Shown here one piece after another: positions 35,455-45,138 of a stretch of DNA of 64,000 nucleotides (the stretch's first letter is position 1; every line of letters begins with the position of its first letter). This DNA is from Cliona cf. orientalis. Taxonomy: Eukaryota > Porifera > Demospongiae > Clionaida > Clionaidae. The stretch covers positions 11,141,029 through 11,205,028 of the forward strand of contig OZ005692.1 in NCBI GenBank assembly GCA_963930775.1, in the 5' to 3' direction. Both the position numbers and the translations under genes were made by a program. The notes below the pieces were generated by a model. That model was not told the DNA's origin and did not search any database. It worked only from the letters and a program-made list of their open reading frames with translations.

Positions 35455-38049
35455 TTATTGTTCATTTGGAGTGTACGTAAGAAAAACATAGTCAGAGCAG
35501 TCTTGGTCATCACTTATCGCTGCCACAACTTTGTCTTGGCAGTGAAATTCCGCCTCCACCAACATTTGAATATTTGCAGCACTGTAGAGTATGTCACTGT
35601 GTGAGAGAGCTTGATTAATCTGGATGCAAGCTTCACAAGATGTCGGATTTAGCTCAGCTTCTCCCTCTCGCGAGGATAATCTTTCTTTAGTCATCGAATT
35701 CACAAAACTAGTTTTCACCTTGACAGTGCAAACACAGTTGTCTGCTATCTCTTGGCAAGGCAGTCGGTACTGGGACACCCTCACCAGTACAGTAGCGTGG
35801 CGGGACTGTATGTCAGCATCTATGCCATAGGGGAAAACCTCGAAAGTCAACTTTATGCCGCCTCTCCTCTGCGCGGACACGGGTATGATGGTGGTCAAAT
35901 CCTGGCCATACTGATGATAGTGGCATGTCTTATGGACAGCAATCATTTTGGCCATCTTTTTACGATCAAGTAGAAAATTTCCCCTTGAATTCCACTTACG
36001 CCGATCAGTGTCTGCAGCAGCTATATATAATAGATAAGTAGCATAATAATTATTGATACATAATGAGGGGGGCTAGTCAAATCATGGGACTATCCTAAAC
36101 AATATTATTAATGAACTTACAATGTGACTGATGAAACGAGAGCATCTCTTGATCGTCCGTGCTTCCACTCCACTGCTCCATATCAGATGATGATGTATAA
36201 GCTGAGAGAGACGCCATAGAACTGGCTGTAGACCCGATGTTCATCCGTCCAAACCTCTCCTGTAGTTCTGCATCCAAGGAAATGTTTGATGGTTGACTAT
36301 TTCTCTGAGCTCTAGAACCGATGGGAGCGCTCATGCGTGTATCGGACCTGGCACTGTAGGACGACCAACGACTGCACTGAAGAGTAGAAGGTGTTTGACT
36401 TCGGCTGAAACTGCTGTTGTTGATTGACTCCGCCCTCGATTGTCGCTCTAGGTGTTGTATTTGAGCCTGCACGGGTGTAGTAGCTACACTGCATTGTGAG
36501 CCTGATGCTTGAAATCGAGGGAAGAATGGAGTTTGTATTGCAGATGACAACGACGAATTCGAAGGTTCTTCTTCAGCGACTGTATCGCAGTATGGCTGCT
36601 GTGGATACTGCTGATAGTAACGATCTTGAGTGCACTGAACTGGGTCAGTTTGTGAGCGAGGTTTAGTTGCAGCAATGTTTAAGAGAGAGGAGTGAGCTGG
36701 AGGAAGGCTGATGGGACGTTGCTTAACTGCATAATAATTATTAAGGGTATGATTCAATCACAGCAATTGAAAATGGAAGGATCAAAAATAGCTACCTTAG
36801 GATTACGATTATTTGCAGGTACAAATTTTAGTGTATTTCAGAAATTGTGCATTTAGCGGGTACTCATTTTAGCGATTTTTTTATTAACATTCTATTTATT
36901 CAAAAATGTTGAAAATTTTAGTACTCGTGGGTACAATTTTTAGCGAAAATTAGGCAAATCATTAATTTCGCTAATTTAGTACTTGCAAACTAAAGTGTCT
37001 TTAAGGTAAGTAACTGTAATAGGTCGACTTAATTCCTAAGATCGGAACACCTTGCTTCTGCCATTAGGGTACATCGGCTACAACTTGGACTTTAAATTAC
37101 TTAGCGGTGTTTACCATGAACAATAGTTATGAGTCTCCTCGGATAATATCTCTACGATAATGCATGTTTTGTTGTTCACACTTGGGCTGTCTTATTCCCC
37201 CAGGTCCATACCCCTGCCTGTCCCCTGTTAAAAACAATGACTATAATAAACATCAACCATGCAACTCTAGCAACAAAACCGGTGCGATAGGCCTACGTAG
37301 GAATCGCTACTCAATCTTAACCCGTGATTATATACATCCGGCTCATGTCACTAAGACTCCCACACATCAGTGAGGCAGCTATAGCTAGCTATAATATTAT
37401 AGCTAGTAGATAATTGAGAGTTTATTAAACAAGTGTTATCGAAAGGAAATGCCTGGTCAGGGTGAATATGATGTTTAGCTATCATTGTTTCCCAAAATTA
37501 CCAAAGAAACCCATATACAATTATCAGTGATTTAGCTAGTTTACTATAACAGATTAACGGCCGTAGAAATGCACCAATTATCTCTTCGGAAGCCTAATAT
37601 AATATTATTAATTATGCTTGGATAGTATTAATTTTAATTGTTACCAGACTTTTTCCTAGAATTATTCAGGTTGTATTCTAGAAAAAAAGTTTGGTAATGA
37701 CTAACCGTATAACAAGAAGTACGCTAGTAATAATAATATTATACTCACCTGCATACTTATGCTTGTATGGTTCAATGTGCTTCGTCACTAGGTCACATCT
37801 GTCGATACCCCTCAGTAGACTCTCCAGTGGGCCAACGTTACTGTGAGCGAATTTGCCCTGTTTTTCGAGCTTCCACAGAATATCCAGTGCAGTCATTTTG
37901 TCCCTATCACTGCCTGTGCTGTTCATGCCACACATGTACATCAGCTTGGAGAGATTGTTAATGTCATCAGCAATGTTCTTGACCATCAGTTTGAAGTCTT
38001 CAAACATCAAAGTCTTGTTGGAGTTACACTGAATGCGGGCCTCCGCCAT
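35455..38049 (-). CDS. DED-linker-MATH protein F
   Basis: Three exons (37749-38049, 36121-36726, 35455-36020), phase-1 introns, 490 residues. The DED covers about 17-96 (FKLMVKNIADDI; LESLLRGIDRCDLVTKHIEP). The linker (101-302) is Ser/Gln-rich. The MATH-like domain (~330-475) includes LTFEVFPYGIDADIQSRHA and ALSHSDILYSAANIQMLVEA. It is the shortest DED-MATH gene. It is divergently arranged with NDUFAF5, with ~200 bp between start codons. The DED matches gene D, while the MATH domain matches gene E. Confidence 0.78.
36793..37007. repeat. MITE family 3, copy 2
   Basis: Begins TACCTTAGGATTACGATTA and ends CTTTAAGGTA. It is related to 6999-7226 and lies in intron 1 of gene F. Confidence 0.7.
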
Positions 38050-38250
38050 CAGTTATAGTAAGTGAAAACTGTGGATAATTTTGATATTATTTTTTATTAT
38101 GGATGAAAGCCTCCAGCTTGCGCCCGTCTGCGGCAGCAAACCTAGCTGCTCCGATTGTCCTGTCGTTTATATAGGAAAGAGAAGGACTGTTACGTCATCG
38201 ATAGCAGCATAGATAATGATAGCAGATTGTGTGACCAGGTGCAAAGGTCA
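38050..38250. promoter_or_regulatory. Bidirectional promoter region between gene F and NDUFAF5
   Basis: A 201-bp gap separates two divergent start codons. It contains TTACGTCAT (38190-38198) and a segment, 38098-38125, that recurs inverted at 26912-26946. An ATF/CREB-type factor could act on both genes (inference). Confidence 0.5.
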
Positions 38251-40289
38251 ATGATGTACTTGCGTCTCCTCTCCAAGAAGATCGGGCCCACATACTCAGT
38301 GCTTCGAGCCCTCTCTACGCAGCAGTGTCGCGGAGACTCTTGGATCTCGCGTGGAAAGGGGAAATATCGCCTGTACAGCAATGGCCGCGGGGCCAGTGGT
38401 GATTCCGCTGTGAGTGCTGACCGCAGCATCGGTGGGCCGTCGGGCGATCGAGGGATGAACGTGTTCGATAGGAAGGCGAAGAGATGGCACAAGAATCGAG
38501 CAGCCATGGCGCCCGATGCAGACACCTTCGACTACCTCAGGGACGAAGTAAGAGAGAGAATAAATCTAGATCTAGTGTGCGACGACCTTTACCAAATACA
38601 TGCACCTACAATCATCCATAGTCTAAATTATCTATGAATCATCTAAGACTAATTAATTTTTGCCCCTTTAATAGGTAGCTTCCTCTGTGTTGGACAGAGT
38701 GTCTGATGTGTCCAGGGTCTTCTCTGCGGCAATAGACGTGGGATGTGGGCGTGGTCACTTTGCTAAGCAGTTAGCCGGCGAAGGTGAAAGCGATCTGATT
38801 GGCTCACTCTACCAATGTGACATTGCCGAAAAAGCACTGGTAAATCAATAGTTAATTTACATCAGTTGTACCCCTAAATCTTATTGGATGTTTTACAGAT
38901 GTGTCCTAGTACATCAGCACCTTCCATACCTACTCATAGGATAGTAGCTGATGAGGAATTTCTCCCCTTTGCTGATAATACGTTTGATCTTGCCGTCACT
39001 GGTCTCAGGTACATCTTACAATACCATAACGATCTTGTAACTAGGCTCTCTCTCTCTTTCTCCCCCTCCCTCTCTCTCTCTCTCCCTCTCCCCCCAGTCT
39101 CCATTGGGTGAATGACCTTCCTGGAGCACTATCTGAGGTCTGTCGAGTCCTAAAGCCAGACTCTCCGCTCATTGGTGCCATATTTGCTGGAGATACTCTC
39201 TTCGAATTGAGATGTTCGCTTCAGCTAGCTGAACTGGAGAGATGTGGGGTGAGTTTTTACACCTAAAATTTCATCTTTAAATTTAATGTTTTCCTGATGA
39301 AATTAGTTGATTTTTTTTTATCCCTTCCTCTTATTTCGCAGGGATTTTCTCCTCATATCTCCCCGTTTGCAGAGCTGAGGGACATGGGAAGCCTGCTCAA
39401 CAGAGCTGGATACAACCTAACAACCATTGTGAGTTATATACTGTAGATCGGGATATTTTCGCCGGTAAAATATTTCGCTTGTAAATTTTTTTGCGTAGTC
39501 TAAATTTCGTTGCCAAGACTTTAGCGACCAAAATAGGTATGGGTCAACATACATTACACAAAATATTTCGCGTGTTTAATTTTTGTTGGAAAAGGTCATC
39601 GATGAAAATTTTTTTTAACGGCGAAAATTTCGTGATCTACGGTATTCACTAGAAGGTATAATGATGTCATACTCTAAAAAATATTTTTTTTTACTTAATG
39701 ATGTTATCTCTCTCTCTCTCTCTCTAGGATGTTGATGAGATCATTGTTCATTATCCATCGATGTTTGAGCTTCTTCACGACCTCCGTGGGATGGGGGAGA
39801 CGAACTGTGCCTGGACACGCCCACTCTTGCTGAGGCGCTCCGTGATGAATGCTGCAGCTGCCATCTACCATGAGATGTATGGGGTGGAGCAGGGGGCGGA
39901 GCAAGGGGTGGGGCCAGAGGCAGGAAGTGGAGGAGGGGATATAGTGATACCAGCAACATTTCAGCTGCTGTATTTTATTGGATGGAAACCTCATAAATCT
40001 CAGGTATGAGCAACACTGATGTGGTAAGATAAAATAATTTGTAAAAATTTTGGCCATTTAGAAAAAATTAATGGGTACGTATGCTAAACACCTAATACCA
40101 TTTGCCAAATTATTAAAGTTGTACGATATAAAATAATAATTATTATTTAATTCATAGCTGGCATATTATGTGACCATAGATGGCTTCTACAATTGATTGC
40201 CACCCACTGTAACATTTCCTCTACAGGTCAAACCTGCTAGACGAGGCTCTGCGTCAGTGTCACTCAAAGATTTGAATTCTGTTCACTGA
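38251..40289 (+). CDS. NDUFAF5: NDUFAF5, complex I assembly factor (methyltransferase fold)
   Basis: Seven exons (38251-38547, 38675-38839, 38899-39008, 39098-39248, 39342-39428, 39728-40003, 40227-40289) give 382 residues. NDUFAF5 is a mitochondrial SAM-fold protein that hydroxylates an arginine of NDUFS7 during complex I assembly. The N-terminus is rich in Arg and hydrophobic residues, fitting a mitochondrial presequence; the start was chosen at [10 protein letters not shown]. Visible marks are [13 protein letters not shown] (SAM motif I), [59 protein letters not shown] and a C-terminal [10 protein letters not shown] (CT)n run precedes the acceptor at 39727. Confidence 0.93.
38577..38616. 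repeat. Intron-1 segment of NDUFAF5 matching the flank of gene D
   Basis: GTGCGACGACCTTTACCAAA plus ATGCACCTACAATCAT, nearly identical to 26453-26491 in direct orientation. Confidence 0.8.
39439..39644. repeat. MITE family 2, copy 2
   Basis: TACTGTAGATCGGGATATT at the left, GTGATCTACGGTA at the right. It is the best preserved of three copies and is intronic in NDUFAF5. Confidence 0.8.
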
Positions 40290-40349
40290 GTATTTAGTGT
40301 TGTCCACAATCAATTCTTGTTGAGAGGTGTGTATTTACTTTCCCAGATG

Positions 40350-40576
40350 TACTGTATCCGATCTAATTAACGCACCATGAAAAAATAATTACGAGTGCTG
40401 GGTGGTACGCCATTAGAGCGTGAAAATTACCTTTCGTGACCAGGTGGCGCGCAATATTTGTACACAAAAGTATAGGGACGCGTGGGTGGGCGCATTTAAA
40501 TAGAGCGTGAAAATTGTAATTCAGGCCGAGGTGGCACATCTATTAGAGAGGCGCGTTAATTAGATCGGATACGGTA
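40350..40576. repeat. TIR element (MITE family 6)
   Basis: TACTGTATCCGATCTAATTA at the left and TAATTAGATCGGATACGGTA at the right are inverted copies. It lies between NDUFAF5 and the Fic gene. No coding content is seen. Confidence 0.85.
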
Positions 40577-40755
40577 CTGTGTGACCTTGATAGGTCTAGC
40601 TAGGTTGTTTAACGCACGCGCAGTGATGGGGGTGGATACCGCGCCGGTTGCCCCATGCTATTTTTGTTCACATGGACATGAATATCATTATCCGCCCGGA
40701 TTTATTTGGCGCATGGCGGCGACTGATCAATATGCAATAGAAACTCGCGTATATA

Positions 40756-40809
40756 CTGCAACCCGACCTGATCGGAGGTATACGTACCTCCGATCAGGTC
40801 GGGTTGCAG
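40756..40809. repeat. Perfect 25-bp hairpin upstream of the Fic gene
   Basis: Arms 40756-40780 and 40785-40809 are exact reverse complements with a TACG loop, and the pairing partly extends outward through the AT-rich flanks. It ends 89 bp before the Fic start codon. Confidence 0.9.
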
Positions 40810-40898
40810 CCCTATATATACGTATGTAAAGTTGTGTTTACGCACAGCAAAACGAAGATATCCACGAGAGCCGGTTAATAGAGTCATTCTAGTAATAG

Positions 40899-42062
40899 AT
40901 GGCGTTGGATAAGCTAAAGTTTCTCTTCGAGGAAACGCCTAAGTGGCGGGACCAAGGGTTACCTAAAACGTCTGAAATGATTGAGAGAATAACAAAGCAC
41001 CGATTACATTACAAAGGGCTGCCTGAAGACTCCAAACAGTTTTGTACGAAGCAATTCGCCCGCGCTATGGCCGTTGACTACATCCATAATTTGAATCTAG
41101 GAGAAATGGTTGGCACCCAAAATAAAGAAGATACACGGGAAGTTCTGAGAAAAGTTTTCGACGAGTCGGCGGGTGGCGGAGACGACACTAATAGTAGTGA
41201 GAAGAAAGAAACGATGAACACCTTTAGCGCTATGGAACTACTTCACAAAAAACGCCAAGAAATGGATAACACCGGTATGTTGACAGTTCAGGAGATCTGT
41301 GATGTCCACAAGGTGTTGCTTGAAGGACTTCATTCAGAACGTGGTACCATTCGTACTACTGAAACGTATACTCACTGGCATAGTGGTCCTTTTTTTTATC
41401 CAAAACCAGAAACAGCTGAACAGCTCTTCTACGCTCTGATTGATCACCACAATATATACATGAAAGCATGCCCACTTGACAGTACCACTAACGAGTATAC
41501 AATCTACATATTCAAGTGTGCTGCGCGTCTACTTTTTGAGTTTGTCGACACACATCCGTTTGGTGATGGTAATGGTCGAATGTGCAGGCTTCTCGCCAAC
41601 TATGTCCTTGGTCTTATCACACCTTTCCCAGTGTCCCTCTACCACACACACCAAAAGAGAAGTGAGCGTAATGACTACCTTGAAGCCATAGTGCGCTGTA
41701 GGGAGAATCCTGAAGATGGTCCACGTGACCTCGCAGCAATGTTAGTTGAAGGTGCATGGCATGGGTGGGAATGTCTGTTCGACAACCTAAAGAGAAGGCG
41801 CCAACTACAATCTGGTGTAAAAATTGGACCAATTGTTGTGCGAAAAAGTACATGTAATAAAGAGAATGTCTTTAAATGTGTCAACCGCATTTGGTCTGCT
41901 GTTAAAAATAGAGGTGTGCAAGTAGAGAAGGAACAAGTTGTACAATATATCATTGATACCGCCATGGACACTGATGTTGGCTCTTTAAGTTATAGCCAGT
42001 ATGTACAGAAAACTGTATCTTTAACCCAAGATGCTAGTGTGTTGTTGGACATTTTCCCTTGA
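40899..42062 (+). CDS. Fic-domain protein (probable AMP/NMP transferase), intronless
   Basis: A single uninterrupted frame of 387 codons. The catalytic Fic motif HPFGDGNGRMCR is at residues 219-230, matching HPFx(D/E)GNGRxxR. Upstream, GLHSERGTIRT resembles the beta-flap side of the Fic core. Fic enzymes transfer AMP or related groups from nucleotides onto Ser/Thr/Tyr of target proteins. I see no convincing inhibitory (S/T)xxxE(G/N) helix and no signal peptide or TPR, so it is unlike the ER enzyme FICD. The C-terminal ~100 residues, after SGVKIGPIVVRK, have no recognised domain. Being intronless among intron-rich genes suggests retroposition or horizontal origin (inference). Confidence 0.9.
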   Translation: MALDKLKFLFEETPKWRDQGLPKTSEMIERITKHRLHYKGLPEDSKQFCTKQFARAMAVDYIHNLNLGEMVGTQNKEDTREVLRKVFDESAGGGDDTNSSEKKETMNTFSAMELLHKKRQEMDNTGMLTVQEICDVHKVLLEGLHSERGTIRTTETYTHWHSGPFFYPKPETAEQLFYALIDHHNIYMKACPLDSTTNEYTIYIFKCAARLLFEFVDTHPFGDGNGRMCRLLANYVLGLITPFPVSLYHTHQKRSERNDYLEAIVRCRENPEDGPRDLAAMLVEGAWHGWECLFDNLKRRRQLQSGVKIGPIVVRKSTCNKENVFKCVNRIWSAVKNRGVQVEKEQVVQYIIDTAMDTDVGSLSYSQYVQKTVSLTQDASVLLDIFP

Positions 42063-43108
42063 AGTATGTCCTTGGAGTTTTCCTTTGCTAGTCTAGTTTA
42101 TACTTCCCTAAAAGTGAGTGCAAACAACTTTCCCTGTGAAAGAGCATAGTTAGCCCCCAAGCAAACAATAAGTGTCAATTGAGGTAGTACCCTGTTGCTA
42201 GATTGTGCTCTCACTTGTGTGCTAGCTATTAATTTTGCTGGGTGTGCTGTTTTTTTTTTTACCGTTTGGTTTTCTATAAGTATTAATTTTGTGTATTTGA
42301 TTTGTATGATTATTATCATGTTACCTACTATTCTATAAACCTTTTCTATAAGTGACCCTTATCAGCAGACAATTTGCATTCATCCAAGTGTTGCCTTCCT
42401 CCTGTCCTGTGGATAGGGTGTTCGTGATATCAATAATGTTGATGTATAGATTATTGGATACTACATGTACACGTACATAATAGTTATCTGTCAGTGAGTG
42501 AGCAATATGAGCCCTGCAAGGGCTCATATTGCTCACTCACTGACAGATAACTATTTTGTTGTATCTAGCACTGTTGGTAATGTAGGATTATGTAATCCTG
42601 CACACCTAATTGGATTGTGGCTAGAGTGTATGGCATGTACTCTGGGTGACTGCTCAACAACCAGTTCTATAAAACTCTTGAACACTACTCTACTGTACTT
42701 GGTTGCTTAGTAACTTACAACAAACATACTTATTGTGTCTTGTCCAAAACCACGCCCTGGGTCTGGTACAACATTGAGGGGTTATAGAATAAGATGGCCT
42801 AATGCCCTTTGGGTTCGTGGCCTAGCGCCTATAAACTAAGGTGGGATGGACTAATCTAGCATGCATTTGTTTTAGGTTTGGGTTCGGGTTCGATCAAGAT
42901 TCTTTTGAGATACCGCTATTGAGCACATGAGAGCGTTGCTGTGCCAAAACGATGCGTTGTCTGACAGTCACATGACGACCTGCATCCGATATAATATAAT
43001 ATCGATATCCGCCTCTAGCTCTGTTCATATTGGGGGTGGGGTCTGGAGCCCCTAATGCGGAATGGGACCGGGATTTGAGACAGATTTTCCAATTAAACCG
43101 CACCAGAG
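42063..43108. other. Intergenic between Fic and AP4M1
   Basis: No gene seen. It contains the 37-bp perfect palindrome at 42479-42555. The reading frame at 43030-43233 is a different frame overlapping AP4M1 exon 1. Confidence 0.6.
42479..42555. repeat. Perfect 37-bp hairpin
   Basis: Arms 42479-42515 and 42519-42555 are exact reverse complements around a 3-nt GCA loop. A transcript would fold into a long, perfect stem. It lies ~420 bp downstream of the Fic stop codon. Confidence 0.95.
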
Positions 43109-45097
43109 ATGCTGTCTCAGTTCTTCATTCTCTCTCCGCGAGGAGATACGATCGTCTTCAGGGATTGTATCCTGACATTTTAATACTAAATGCCGTGTAT
43201 CTGAATACTTGCATGCTCACCTATTTGTGTTAGTTTCTTTGATCGCAGCTCCTAGATCGCGCCGATGTTGGTAAGGGCTCGGCCGAAATCTTCTACAAGC
43301 AGGTCAAGTCATGGAAGGAGACGAAGGGCACTCACCCTCCACCCGCCATTGTGAGTTATAGCTCCTGATACCAGAAAATCAGTCTACCTACCTCGATTTC
43401 TTCGTCTTTCGATTTCTTCGTCTTTCAATAGCAAAGTGGAGATGGCGTTCACTTCCTCTATATCAAGAGAAACGGACTCTACTTCGTGTGCTCGACAAAG
43501 TTCAACGTGGCACCAGCCTTTGTACTGGAGCTGCTCTCAAGGTAACCTCTCTCTCTCCCCTCTTTTCTTTCGGATCAAGTGACAAGAATGGCACCACGAA
43601 AATTTTCAACCATAGAAGATACCGGTGACCTAATATCCTGTCATAATAGCATGTGAAAATTTGGGTGCCATTTATGCCACCTGACCCCTTCTCTCTCTCT
43701 CTCTCAAGATGCCCTCTCCTCCCTATTGTTACAGGATAGCTGGTTTGTGTAAGGACTACTGCGGCATTTTGAATGAAGAGGCCATCAGACTCAACTTTGT
43801 CTTGATCTACGAGCTCCTCGATGAAGTCCTGGTTCGTTAATTTACTATACAAACAAACATACATTGGCATAAGTTTTATCGATTTTTTTGTGGTAAAATG
43901 GAGTTGGCAGTCATAGCCCAAAATTAGCACATTTCATGCCAGCATAGATGTATATACGATGCCAGCTAGTCCGCCAGGAGATTCAATATTGCATACATCC
44001 GTATTAGAAGTAGATGCACACATATAATATACTAATACCGAAATTTTCATAAAATTTTCATTTTTCATTTTGCACGAAGTGATGAAAATTTTTACGCAAA
44101 AATAGTTTATCTGTACTAACTTATACATTGAATATATTATTATGGCACGTGCTTAAAGTTAACGAAAATATCGTTACACGAAAATTTCCAACAAAAATTT
44201 TTACAAAATGGACATGAATCCCCAAATACACACACACACTCTCTGACCCTTGACAGGATTTTGGCTACCCCCAGTCTACCTCGACGGAGGTACTGAAGTC
44301 ATACATCTGCAACAGCCCCTGTCCCGTGACCTACGAGAGTCGCCCCGGCCCCAGCGGCAAGGGACCCGGGGGGAACACTCTACCGAGCCATGCGGCCAAC
44401 AAGCCTATAGCCACATCGCTCGAGGGAAAGAGAGATCAGAAGAACGAAGTCTTCATTGACTTGCTGGAGAGACTGACTGTACTGGTCGCTGCTAATGTGA
44501 GCCTATTCTCTGTGTGTACATCAAAATTTACCCTATATACACAATGTACATACATAATATTATATAAGCAGTATCATACATTATCATGATGTCAATTTCC
44601 ATGATGTGTATGCTGTATTTTATGGAGCTTACAAGGTTTTTTATGGGGCTTACAAGGTTTTTTTATGAAGGATAGATACTGCAATTCAACCAATCAGATC
44701 ACTGTATTTGTTACAAGTAGGATCTAAATAATAATATTATATAAGCAGTATCATACATTATCATGATGTCAATTTCCATGATGTGTATATGCAATTTCCT
44801 GTTTTAGAAAGGCTAGGTACTGTATAGCTGGAATATTGACGGGAATTAAATTTGGTGGTTGAACCCAAAATCGCTATTGCAAGAATATTGGCGGATTTAA
44901 ATCTGGCGGTTCAGTACGCCATACATATATATATGCGAGTAGGAAATTTTGGCGGATTTTAATTTGGCAGTTGTAATGTAGATTGCCAAACTACCAAATT
45001 TAATTCTTTGCCAAATTTTCTGGCTATACGGTATGCAATTTCCTGCTTTAGAAAGACTATGTATCTTATGATGTTTTACGATCATGGTCATAATCTT

Positions 45098-45138
<41 letters not shown>

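Noticed and set aside
43030-43233. 67-codon plus-strand frame starting MGVGSG
   Set aside because: It overlaps AP4M1 exon 1 in another frame; the MLSQFFIL frame matches the mu4 N-terminus and splices correctly.
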